DNA of 42,434 nucleotides. Source: Terrimonas_B sp041743125. GTDB taxonomy: Bacteria > Bacteroidota > Bacteroidia > Chitinophagales > Chitinophagaceae. Made by a program: the position numbers and the translations under genes. Below are positions 1-8,060 of the stretch, piece after piece. The stretch is from NCBI GenBank assembly GCA_041743125.1, contig JBGTNK010000127.1, positions 1 through 42,434 of the forward strand. Reading direction: 5' to 3'. The notes below the pieces were generated by a model. The model was not told where the DNA came from, did no database searches, and saw only the letters and a program-made list of their open reading frames with translations. Each line of letters starts with the position of its first letter. The stretch's first letter is position 1.

Positions 1-1
1 C

Positions 2-328
2 AGTGATGTATGGAAGGCTCTCTGGTTTACTGATACTTTAAATGGTGAGAAATCTTTTGGTTTAGGCGTAGGTACATTGGTATTAGCAGCTAATGTTGTC
101 TTTCTCGGCGGGTATACCTTTGGATGCCATTCCTTGCGCCACATGGTGGGTGGATTTATGGACCGGCTTTCCGGATCACCGGTAAGGAGTAAAGCATATT
201 GGTGTGTGAGTTGTTTCAACCGGAAACATATGTTGTGGGCATGGTTGAGTTTGGTTTGGGTTGCGTTTTCGGATATATATGTCCGTTTGTGTTCTATGGG
301 CGTGTGGACTGATTATAGAATTTTCTAA
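2..328 (+). CDS. Succinate dehydrogenase membrane-anchor subunit, C-terminal part (partial)
   Basis: The frame is open from the left edge, so the start lies outside the window and only about 108 residues are visible. They contain a hydrophobic segment ending FLGGYTFGCHSLRH, a CVSCFNRKH motif and a last hydrophobic helix (MLWAWLSLVWVAFSDIYVR). The gene lies 65 bp before sdhA, so it is very likely the quinone-reactive membrane anchor of the same complex, which passes electrons from succinate into the quinone pool at the inner membrane. The Cys and His residues on both sides of the last helix recall the anchor of the mycobacterial Sdh1 type, for which a membrane-embedded Rieske-type cluster has been reported; applying that here is inference. 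An internal ATG at 77 exists but would cut into the hydrophobic segment and is not a credible start. Confidence 0.8.
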   Translation, partial: SDVWKALWFTDTLNGEKSFGLGVGTLVLAANVVFLGGYTFGCHSLRHMVGGFMDRLSGSPVRSKAYWCVSCFNRKHMLWAWLSLVWVAFSDIYVRLCSMGVWTDYRIF

Positions 329-393
329 ATTTTATAGTCAGTTTTTAAAAAGCTTATAAATTAAAATGAAATAAAATTTATATCCAGTTTTTA

Positions 394-2208
394 ATGTCAA
401 CTTCTGATTCATACGATTACGATGTACTGGTTATTGGCGCTGGCGGAGCAGGGCTTCGGGCTGCTATAGAGGCTGCCGCCATGGGAGTATCAGTGGGTTT
501 AATATGCAAATCATTATTAGGAAAAGCGCATACAGTAATGGCCGAAGGTGGAATTGCAGCATCCTTATCCAACGTGGATGAAAGAGATAATTGGAAAGTT
601 CATTTTGCTGATACCATGCGTGGTGGGCAATATATCAACAATTGGCGAATGGCAGAATTACATGCCAAAGAAGCTCCGGATAGAGTAAGGGAACTGGAAG
701 CCTGGGGAGCCCTCTTTGACCGCACAAAAGATGGTCGCATTTTGCAACGAAATTTTGGAGGGCATAAATACCCCCGCCTGGCACATGTTGGTGACAGAAC
801 AGGTTTAGAAATGATAAGAACCCTGCAGGATCACGGCATACACCAGGGTATCTCAGTGCACATGGAATGCACGATAATAACCCTCTTAAAAAATGGTAGT
901 CAGATTGCAGGCGCTTTTGGATACGAAAGAGAAAAAGGTCAGTTTAAATTGTATCGGGCCAAATCTGTTATAATAGCTACTGGAGGTATAGGAAGAGCAT
1001 TTAAGATTACTAGCAATAGTTGGGAATATACGGGTGACGGACATTCACTCGCTTATCATGCAGGAGCAGAATTGATTGATATGGAGTTCGTACAATTTCA
1101 TCCCACTGGCATGGTCTGGCCACCCAGTGTTCGTGGTATCCTGGTTACAGAAGGCGTAAGAGGGGAAGGAGGAATTTTACTTAACAAGGAGAATAAGCGG
1201 TTTATGTTTGATGAGATTCCGGAATTATACCGCAATCAAACGGCAGACAATATTGAAGAAGGTTGGAAATACACTCAGGGTGAGCGGTCAGCCAGAAGGC
1301 CTCCGGAATTACTAACCAGAGATCATGTGGCCAGATGCATAGTAAAAGAAATAAAAGAAGGCAGGGGAAGTCCGCATAATGGTGTATTTCTTGACATTAG
1401 TTGGATAAAAGATAAACTTCCCAACGCAGCGGAACACATAAAGAAAAAACTCCCGAGTATGTATCACCAGTTTAAGAAACTGGCTGATATAGACATTACC
1501 AGGCAACCCATGGAGGTTGGTCCAACTACGCATTATATGATGGGTGGCATACGGGTAGATGCCGATACCCAGATGTCAATTATTCCCGGACTTTTTGCCG
1601 CCGGCGAAGCTGCCGCAGGATTACACGGGGCAAACAGGTTAGGAGGAAATTCTCTTTCTGATTTGCTGGTCTTTGGAAAACGTGCGGGTGAGTTTGCGGC
1701 AAAATATGCCAAAGAAAATAGTCAAGCCCTTCCGGTTAATGAAGATGATATATCAACTTTTTCCAAATGGGCTTTAAACCCCTTTGAGAGAACAGAAGGA
1801 GAAAATCCCTATCAGCTTCAATACGATCTGCAGGAGATGATGCAGGATCTTGTGGGCATAGTACGAACGGAAAATGAATTAACAAAAGCCATAGATGAGA
1901 TTAAAAAAATTTGGGCCCGGGCTGACAAAATAAAAGTAGTTGGCAACCGTGAATACAATAACGGATGGCATACCGCACTGGATTTAAAAAATTTACTTAC
2001 AGTATCAGAAGCTATAGCAAAGGCCGCCGTTTTAAGAAAGGAAAGCAGGGGAGCCCATTTCAGAGAAGATTATCCTCAAAAAGACGAAAAGAATGGAAAA
2101 TTCAATTTTGTTATTTACAAAGGAGATGATGGCGACATGAAAGTCAAGAGTGAACCCGTACCAGCCATAAGACCAGACCTCCTGCAGATAATTGAAGAAA
2201 TGAAATAA
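394..2208 (+). CDS. sdhA: Succinate dehydrogenase / fumarate reductase flavoprotein subunit
   Basis: This is the catalytic subunit of respiratory complex II: it oxidises succinate to fumarate on the cytoplasmic face and hands electrons to FAD. The 604 residues are full length for the family. The dinucleotide-binding motif VIGAGGAGLRAA is at about residues 13-24. His46, in KAHTVMAEGG, is the position that carries covalently bound FAD in the family. HPTGM, TEGVRGEGG, the arginine in RPPELLTRDHVARC and HYMMGG form the dicarboxylate site, and FAAGEAAAGLHGANRLGGNS is the C-terminal FAD contact. The gene follows the membrane anchor by 65 bp and is followed by sdhB, so the order is anchor-A-B as in actinobacterial Sdh1-like operons. 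Fumarate reductase activity cannot be excluded from sequence. Confidence 0.96.
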   Translation: MSTSDSYDYDVLVIGAGGAGLRAAIEAAAMGVSVGLICKSLLGKAHTVMAEGGIAASLSNVDERDNWKVHFADTMRGGQYINNWRMAELHAKEAPDRVRELEAWGALFDRTKDGRILQRNFGGHKYPRLAHVGDRTGLEMIRTLQDHGIHQGISVHMECTIITLLKNGSQIAGAFGYEREKGQFKLYRAKSVIIATGGIGRAFKITSNSWEYTGDGHSLAYHAGAELIDMEFVQFHPTGMVWPPSVRGILVTEGVRGEGGILLNKENKRFMFDEIPELYRNQTADNIEEGWKYTQGERSARRPPELLTRDHVARCIVKEIKEGRGSPHNGVFLDISWIKDKLPNAAEHIKKKLPSMYHQFKKLADIDITRQPMEVGPTTHYMMGGIRVDADTQMSIIPGLFAAGEAAAGLHGANRLGGNSLSDLLVFGKRAGEFAAKYAKENSQALPVNEDDISTFSKWALNPFERTEGENPYQLQYDLQEMMQDLVGIVRTENELTKAIDEIKKIWARADKIKVVGNREYNNGWHTALDLKNLLTVSEAIAKAAVLRKESRGAHFREDYPQKDEKNGKFNFVIYKGDDGDMKVKSEPVPAIRPDLLQIIEEMK

Positions 2209-2253
2209 TTGTGTAGCGGGCCATCATGCTATTTCAAATTAATTCAAAATAAA

Positions 2254-3015
2254 ATGCCAGTAGCAACTTTTCATATTTGGCGCGGTGGAATCACCGAAGG
2301 GAAAAATGAAACCTATTCTACAGAGATTTCAGAAGGAATGGTGGTTTTAGATGCCGTACACCAAATACAGGCAGTACATGCTAATGATTTAGCCGTTCGA
2401 TGGAACTGTAAGGCAGGAAAATGTGGATCCTGCTCTGCAGAAATAAATGGCTTACCTAAATTGATGTGTATGACCAGGCTTAGTGATCTGGCAATTGATA
2501 AACCCATACTCATACAACCCATGAAGGCCTTTCCGGTAATAAAAGATTTAGTAACAGATGTTTCCTGGAATTTTGCCGTTAAGAAAAAAATAAAAAAATT
2601 TAAACCCCGGCCTCCTGATGCAATAGACGGAACCTGGAGAATGGTACAAAATGATATTGACAGGGTGCAGGAATTCCGGAAGTGCATTGAATGTTTTTTA
2701 TGCCAGGATGTTTGTCATGTTTTACGGGAACACAAACTCCATGATCAATTTATAGGTCCCCGCTTCCTGGTATATGTGGCTGCACTGGAAATGCATCCGC
2801 TGGATATTGAAGACAGATTGCAGGATTTGAAAAATGAAGAAGGGATTGGTTATTGTAATATCACTAAATGTTGTACTACCGTTTGCCCGGAAGACATAAT
2901 AATAACAGACAACGCTATTATTCCTTTAAAAGAAAGAGTGGCGGACCGATATTATGATCCCATTAAAAAATTATTAAGCATATTCCGGACAGGGAAGGTG
3001 AAAACTAAGGGGTAA
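2254..3015 (+). CDS. sdhB: Succinate dehydrogenase / fumarate reductase iron-sulfur subunit
   Basis: This subunit relays electrons from the flavoprotein to the quinone site through three iron-sulfur clusters. An N-terminal ferredoxin-like domain has the 2Fe-2S ligands in WNCKAGKCGSC and a later Cys in LPKLMC. The C-terminal helical domain holds CIECFLCQDVC and CNITKCCTTVCPEDI for the 4Fe-4S and 3Fe-4S centres. I chose ATG 2254 (253 aa) over the in-frame TTG at 2209. The TTG abuts the sdhA stop and adds 15 residues unlike the family, whereas MPVATFHIWRG begins at the usual point. The gene is the third in the operon and 45 bp downstream of sdhA. Confidence 0.95.
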   Translation: MPVATFHIWRGGITEGKNETYSTEISEGMVVLDAVHQIQAVHANDLAVRWNCKAGKCGSCSAEINGLPKLMCMTRLSDLAIDKPILIQPMKAFPVIKDLVTDVSWNFAVKKKIKKFKPRPPDAIDGTWRMVQNDIDRVQEFRKCIECFLCQDVCHVLREHKLHDQFIGPRFLVYVAALEMHPLDIEDRLQDLKNEEGIGYCNITKCCTTVCPEDIIITDNAIIPLKERVADRYYDPIKKLLSIFRTGKVKTKG

Positions 3016-3053
3016 AAATTAATATTGATTGCGAATTCTAAAAACAAAATGCC

Positions 3054-3548
3054 ATGTTTCAAATCAAACCCATCTCCAGAGAAAGTATTCCGGCAGCTAT
3101 AGAAAAAGCAGAACGTTACAGGTTGCTGGATGAACCTGGCCTTGCAGAAAGCATCTGTCTTGATATATTAGAAACAGACCCGCAGCATGCAAGAGCAATC
3201 ATTGTATTGTTATTATCCATAACAGACCAATTTGACACATCTGCCTCCGGCGATGTGAACAGGGCTCGTCAACTTCTGCCCCGCCTTCAATCTGAGTATG
3301 AAAAAAATTATTATGCTGGTATTATTTGTGAGCGGGAAGGAATGGCAATACTCAACCGGATGAAAGGAGGTCAGTTTGCTGTTTATGAGTGGTTAGAAGA
3401 GGCCATGGAATTTTTTGAAAAAGCGGAAGCTGTTCGTCCCGCGGGCAATGATGATTCTATTCTGAGATGGAATACTTGTGCCCGCCTGATCATGCGCCAT
3501 CGCCTGGAGCCCATAAATGAAAAATATATTGAGCCCCCGCTAGAGTGA
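3054..3548 (+). CDS. TPR-like small protein at the end of the sdh operon
   Basis: The product is 164 residues, with no signal peptide or membrane segment. Residues about 10-60 read like a tetratricopeptide helix pair (AIEKAERYRLLDEPGLAESI followed by an ETDPQHARA turn), and a second helical block ends in FFEKAEAVRP. It is probably an all-helical cytoplasmic scaffold protein. It follows sdhB by 38 bp on the same strand with no terminator visible between them, so it is probably co-transcribed with sdh. That placement suggests a role in assembly or regulation of complex II, but this rests only on context. The function is unknown. Confidence 0.8.
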   Translation: MFQIKPISRESIPAAIEKAERYRLLDEPGLAESICLDILETDPQHARAIIVLLLSITDQFDTSASGDVNRARQLLPRLQSEYEKNYYAGIICEREGMAILNRMKGGQFAVYEWLEEAMEFFEKAEAVRPAGNDDSILRWNTCARLIMRHRLEPINEKYIEPPLE

Positions 3549-3639
3549 TTCATCAATTAATCTAAGGCCAGATACTAAAATCTTTACTTATTCTTTACGA
3601 CATTCAATTATAAACATTTTCACCCAGGAAAATTATATT

Positions 3640-4650
3640 TTAAAGTCCGGCCATGGCAGATATTTCCAGCATTTTGTCTATTGGTTTTTTCGCTGCCAAC
3701 CGAAGGTCTTCATCCATTGTAATGGCTGGGGTTTCATATTCCATACACAAATAAACTTTCTCCAGTGAATTTAACTTCATGTGCGGGCAATCATTACATG
3801 CACAGCTATTAGTAGGTGGAGCAGGAATAAACGTTTTATGGGGTGCCGCTTTCATCATCTGGTGCAGTATGCCGGTTTCCGTGCCCACAATATATTCCAT
3901 CGAATCGTCAGACAAAGTATATTTCAATAAACCAGTTGTAGAACCAATAAAATCGGCAATACGTAAAACAGGCTCCTCACATTCGGGATGCGCAATGAAT
4001 TTAGCGTTGGGATGTTTTACTTTTAAGCGGGTTATTTTTTCCAAACTAAAAATTTCATGCACCATACAAGCGCCGTTCCAAAGCAACATATCTCTTCCGG
4101 TTACTTTGTTGATATATGCGCCCAGGTTTTTATCCGGTGCAAAAATTATTTTCTGATCCTTTGGAAAGCTTTCAACAATAATTTTTGCATTACTGCTCGT
4201 AACGATCACATCACTCAGGGCCTTAATACCCGCACTGCAGTTGATATAACTCACCACAACATGATCAGGATGCTGTTCCTTGAATTTTGCAAACAAGGGT
4301 GGTGGACAACTATCGCTCAATGAGCAACCAGCCTTCAGATCCGGGATGACCACTTTTTTTGAAGGATTTAAAATCTTAGCCGTTTCCGCCATGAAATGAA
4401 CACCCGCAAAAACGATCATATCTGCTGTGGTTTTCTCTGCTTGCTGGGCCAGACCCAGGCTATCGCCGATATAATCCGCTACATCCTGGATATCAGGTTC
4501 CTGGTAGTAATGGGCAAGAACCACAGCATTCTTTTCTTTCTTCAACCGTTCAATTTCAGCAAAAAGATCCAGTGTTGGGTCAAGGTTTATATCCAAAAAA
4601 CCACGATGATCAACATTGGCTTTCGCAGTGGCAAGTGTCTCTTTTTCCAT
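3640..4650 (-). CDS. nadA: Quinolinate synthase
   Basis: NadA condenses iminoaspartate with dihydroxyacetone phosphate to quinolinate, a step of de novo NAD synthesis, using an oxygen-sensitive 4Fe-4S cluster. The 336 residues carry family motifs in order: VVLAHYYQEPDIQDVADYIG, GVHFMAETAKIL, KAGCSLSDSCPP, VSYINCSAGIKA, NGACMVHEIF, HPECEEPV, the GTETGILHQM loop and the C-terminal CACNDCPHMK with a cluster cysteine. The gene is convergent with the sdh operon and divergent from the S46 peptidase. nadB and nadC are not in the window. A leader of roughly 180 nt is possible, because the best -7 box (TAATTTTG on the minus strand, 4845 to 4838) lies that far upstream, but no -33 box supports it. Confidence 0.95.
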   Translation of the reverse strand: MEKETLATAKANVDHRGFLDINLDPTLDLFAEIERLKKEKNAVVLAHYYQEPDIQDVADYIGDSLGLAQQAEKTTADMIVFAGVHFMAETAKILNPSKKVVIPDLKAGCSLSDSCPPPLFAKFKEQHPDHVVVSYINCSAGIKALSDVIVTSSNAKIIVESFPKDQKIIFAPDKNLGAYINKVTGRDMLLWNGACMVHEIFSLEKITRLKVKHPNAKFIAHPECEEPVLRIADFIGSTTGLLKYTLSDDSMEYIVGTETGILHQMMKAAPHKTFIPAPPTNSCACNDCPHMKLNSLEKVYLCMEYETPAITMDEDLRLAAKKPIDKMLEISAMAGL

Positions 4651-5302
4651 TACATTTATTTTTTTTGAAGAAAGTTACTGAGCATTTCAAATCGGGAGAG
4701 CAATATTCGATCAGCTTTTTCAATTTTTCAAAAACATTTTATATAATCTCTTTTGTATTATAATAAATGTATTAATACAATATTTATAAAAAAAGCTATT
4801 ATTATTATGACTGTGAATTAGTGGAAAAGAACTGGTACAAAATTATTGTTTTTTCATAATACACATTTTTTTTAAGTAATTAACATTATTCCTCGTTGCT
4901 GGTCCTGCTTTTCATATATGTGTTAACATAATTGTTAATTCAGGTAAGTGAAAAAAGAAATGAGATTTTAAAATTAAAATTTGTGAAAAGGGAAAGAACA
5001 AGTCACCTCTTAGAGTCTATTCTATCTTTTTTTTGACACAATGTATTTATTAGTATCCAATAATTATATTTCATACTAACGTTCCACATGAGATTATTAA
5101 CACCCTATTGCAGTTATCAACAACCCGATGGGAGTAAAAAACTCCACCGGAGAAATGTAAACACAGCAACAGATTATAAATATCTATAAGAGGTTTGGGT
5201 GAAGTATCTTTTTTTGATAAAAAGGCAGACCTAAAAATCAGTTATTTTTATTCCTTATATATATAATACCAACTATTTTTAAATAAATCTAAAAATAACC
5301 AG
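4651..5302. other. AT-rich divergent intergenic region (nadA / S46 peptidase)
   Basis: These 652 bp hold no convincing ORF on either strand. Visible structure: an 8-bp inverted repeat TTGTATTA/TAATACAA at 4753-4780 with a 12-nt spacer, a -7-like CAAAATTA at 4838-4845 facing nadA, and a small hairpin GGAGT-aaaaa-ACTCC at 5131-5145 flanked by CCG/CGG at 5126-5128 and 5148-5150. No full promoter can be named for the peptidase gene. Confidence 0.6.
4753..4780. repeat. 8-bp inverted repeat upstream of nadA
   Basis: The arms TTGTATTA (4753-4760) and TAATACAA (4773-4780) are perfect and separated by 12 nt. The element starts 103 bp upstream of the nadA start codon. It could be an operator or a leader hairpin. 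The region is very AT-rich, so a chance match is possible. Confidence 0.4.
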
Positions 5303-7507
5303 ATGAAATACTTGAAGCAGGCGTTGGTTGCCATCTTATTATTTATTGTTTCTATAGTAAAAGCTGATGAAGGAATGTGGCTTCCTTTTCTGCTTGAAAA
5401 ATTGAATGAAAAGCATATGAAAAGTATGGGGATGAAGATATCGGCTAAAGATATTTACGATATAAACAAAGGCAGTCTGAAAGATGCTATTGTTAGTTTT
5501 GGAGGTTTTTGCACGGGTGAAATCATTTCTGAAAAAGGATTAGTATTAACAAATCATCACTGTGGATTCGACGCTATACAAAATCACTCGACACTTGACC
5601 ATAATTATATAAAGGATGGATTTTGGGCAATGAACCGGGGACAGGAACTTCCTGAGCCCGGCCTGTTTGTAACATTTATTGTAAGAATAGAGGAAGTAAG
5701 CAGCCAGGCATTGAACGGAGTCACAAACGATATGAATGAAAGACAAAGACAATCCCTGATTGACAGAAATAATAATGATATAAGGAAACGGATAAAAAAG
5801 GAAAGTTTTCAGTCATCATTTGTAAGATCTTTCTTTGAAGGAAACCAATATTTTCTTTTTGTTACTGAAACCTATAGTGATGTCCGCCTGGTAGGAGCAC
5901 CTCCTTCTGCCATTGGAAATTTTGGAAAAGACACGGACAACTGGATATGGCCCCGTCATACAGGAGACTTTTCTATATTTCGTATTTACGCCGGAAGGGA
6001 CAATAAACCGGCAGCATATTCTGCTGATAATATTCCTTATACACCAAAAAAATCATTTTCAGTTTCCCTTGATGGGGTTGCGGAAAATGACTTTACTATG
6101 GTCCTGGGGTTTCCGGGAAAAACAACAGAATACCTGCACTCTGAAGCAGTGGAACAGATAATCAAAGTAAATGATCCGGCAAAAATAGCCATCCGTGATA
6201 AAGCCTTGTCCGTAATAGATAGCTATATGCGGAAGGATGAGAAAATAAAAATTCAGTATGCGTCCAAATATGCCGGAATCAGTAATGCATGGAAGAAATG
6301 GCAGGGAGAAATTTTAGGGTTAACCAGAACAAATGCAGTTGAAAAGAAGAAGAAGAATGAAGAAGAATTTCAAAAAAGAATAAATCTTTCTGCCGGCATT
6401 AAGGGCCCAAATGCAGACTGGAAAGAAAAATATGGCACTGTATTAAAAGATTTGCAGGAGGCATATACTGAAATAAGAGAGTATGGGCTGGCAAGAGATT
6501 ATTTTTTAGAGATCACCAGTAAGATTGAATTGTTTTCAATTGCATCTTACTTAAGTACCCTGAGCAGGGAATATGAAAAAAATGGCGAAAAGGGATATAA
6601 AGAACAACTCATTAAAGTTAAGGAATTACTGGATAATCAGTATAAAGAGTATAGTTACGAAGTAGACCGTCATCTGTTCCGCAGCTTAATGGAAATGTAT
6701 GTGAAAGACCAACCGGCGGAATTTATTTCAGGGCTGGCAAAAAAGGAATGGACAGATCATAATACTCACGATCCGGGAATTACCCATTTGGAAGTACTCT
6801 GTTATAAGGTTTCAAATCTTGCATACAAGGATAAATTATATAGCAGTGAATTAATTTCAGGCGATCCTCAAAAAGCATTAATTGCTATTAATAAAGACCC
6901 TGCAGTAACATTATACCTGGATATGGTAAAAATATATAATGAAAAAGTAGCTAACAGGTTAAATGAAATTCAGAATCGGATCAACCAACTGCAGAGAATA
7001 TATATGCAGGGTCAAATGGATGTAATGAAGGAAAAAAAATATTATCCTGATGCCAACAGCACCCTTCGTGTCACTTATGGAAAAGTAAAAGGATATCATG
7101 CCCGCGATGCCGTGAAATTTGGTTACTATACTTACCTGGAAGGGGTGATGGAGAAATATATACCCGGAGATTATGAATTTGATGTGCCGGAAAAATTAAG
7201 GGATTTATATAAAGCAAAAGATTTTGGTCAATATGGCCAGGGCGGAAAAATGACTGTGTGTTTTACAGCATCTAATCATACTACGGGCGGTAATTCAGGC
7301 AGCCCAGCTCTGGATGCATATGGAAACCTGGTAGGATTAAATTTTGATCGTGTTTGGGAAGGAACTATGAGCGATATAAATTACGATCCCTCCATTTGCC
7401 GAAATATTATGGTTGATATTCGATATGTATTATTCATAATAGACAAATATGCCGGAGCTGGTCATTTAATAAAAGAAATGAAACTGGTTCATCCCAAAAG
7501 GAAATAG
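5303..7507 (+). CDS. S46 family dipeptidyl peptidase, DPP11-like (Asp/Glu specific)
   Basis: S46 enzymes release dipeptides from the N-terminus of oligopeptides in the periplasm of Bacteroidota that feed on peptides. The 734 residues start with a signal peptide (residues 1-21, cut before DEGMW). The chymotrypsin-like triad is visible: His in TNHHCG (residues 85-86), Asp in RHTGDFS, and Ser665 in TTGGNSGSPAL. A long helical insert between them is normal for S46. Arg683 in NFDRVWEGT lies 18 residues after the serine. In characterised members this position is arginine in DPP11 (acidic P1) and glycine in DPP7 (hydrophobic P1), so I infer DPP11-type specificity. A small gene begins one base after the stop codon. 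Confidence 0.93.
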   Translation: MKYLKQALVAILLFIVSIVKADEGMWLPFLLEKLNEKHMKSMGMKISAKDIYDINKGSLKDAIVSFGGFCTGEIISEKGLVLTNHHCGFDAIQNHSTLDHNYIKDGFWAMNRGQELPEPGLFVTFIVRIEEVSSQALNGVTNDMNERQRQSLIDRNNNDIRKRIKKESFQSSFVRSFFEGNQYFLFVTETYSDVRLVGAPPSAIGNFGKDTDNWIWPRHTGDFSIFRIYAGRDNKPAAYSADNIPYTPKKSFSVSLDGVAENDFTMVLGFPGKTTEYLHSEAVEQIIKVNDPAKIAIRDKALSVIDSYMRKDEKIKIQYASKYAGISNAWKKWQGEILGLTRTNAVEKKKKNEEEFQKRINLSAGIKGPNADWKEKYGTVLKDLQEAYTEIREYGLARDYFLEITSKIELFSIASYLSTLSREYEKNGEKGYKEQLIKVKELLDNQYKEYSYEVDRHLFRSLMEMYVKDQPAEFISGLAKKEWTDHNTHDPGITHLEVLCYKVSNLAYKDKLYSSELISGDPQKALIAINKDPAVTLYLDMVKIYNEKVANRLNEIQNRINQLQRIYMQGQMDVMKEKKYYPDANSTLRVTYGKVKGYHARDAVKFGYYTYLEGVMEKYIPGDYEFDVPEKLRDLYKAKDFGQYGQGGKMTVCFTASNHTTGGNSGSPALDAYGNLVGLNFDRVWEGTMSDINYDPSICRNIMVDIRYVLFIIDKYAGAGHLIKEMKLVHPKRK

Positions 7508-7508
7508 C

Positions 7509-7939
7509 GTGGAAATAAAGCTTGAAGGTCAATGGAGAGGATATTTTGAACTGGGGCCGGATTATGGAAGCGCTGAGGGTGAAATAACCACTTTCATGCT
7601 ATTTATAGAAAAAGAAAATAATGGCCAGTTTATTGGCAAAAGTGTTGACTTTGATGGTATTGGGGAAAATAACAATGCTGCCGACATTCACGGTTTTTTA
7701 CAGTCAGAATTTATCAGCATTATTAAACAATATCCATTTTTATTTGAGGTTAATGAAAAGAAAGAAGCCATTTTTTCAAAGAAAAAAACCATCCGCAAAT
7801 ACATTATGAAGGAAATTATGATTTTAAACTCAAAAGGTTTACAGGTGACTGGGAGATGGTTATTGATGCCATTGAATCACCAGAAAATAGTTTAGAGCAA
7901 CTTTTAAGGGGCAGCTGGCAAATGCAGAAAGAAGGATAA
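7509..7939 (+). pseudogene. Small unknown protein, apparently frameshifted at an A7 run
   Basis: A GTG one base after the peptidase stop opens a frame that reads MEIKLEGQWRGYFELGPDYG and stops at 7895 after 128 codons. Its tail, after about 7785, reads poorly (IMKEIMILNSKGLQ). The frame starting at 7802 instead gives HYEGNYDFKLKRFTGDWEM and continues to TAA at 7937-7939, which looks like the natural end of a beta-rich protein. The two parts meet at the homopolymer 7782-7788 (seven A). One more A would join them as KKKNHPQIHYEGNYD and give about 143 residues. This may be a real mutation, an assembly indel or transcriptional slippage. The function is unknown and no signal peptide is seen. Tight coupling suggests co-expression with the peptidase. 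Confidence 0.65.
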
Positions 7940-8002
7940 TTATAAGAATATCTGCCCTTATCAAACCCTCAATTTTAAAGGCTTTTGGCCGCTTTTCCAC
8001 AG

Positions 8003-8033
8003 TTTGTTAATAAGCATAATTACCCTATTTTTG
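8003..8033 (+). promoter_or_regulatory. Bacteroidota-type promoter of the peptidyl-prolyl isomerase gene
   Basis: TTTG at 8003-8006 and TATTTTTG at 8026-8033 are separated by 19 nt. This matches the Bacteroidota primary-sigma consensus TTTG-N19-TAnnTTTG without mismatch. The start codon follows 27 nt after the -7 box, so the leader is short. Confidence 0.75.
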
Positions 8034-8060
8034 CCTCCCTTTTAAAACCCTTAGAACAAT

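Noticed and set aside
2209..2253. Possible sdhB start at TTG 2209, directly after the sdhA stop
   Set aside because: The added 15 residues are unlike SdhB, whose family start matches ATG 2254.
5131..5145. Small hairpin GGAGT-aaaaa-ACTCC upstream of the S46 gene as a riboswitch or terminator
   Set aside because: The 5-bp stem is short, no T run follows, and it lies far from both start codons.
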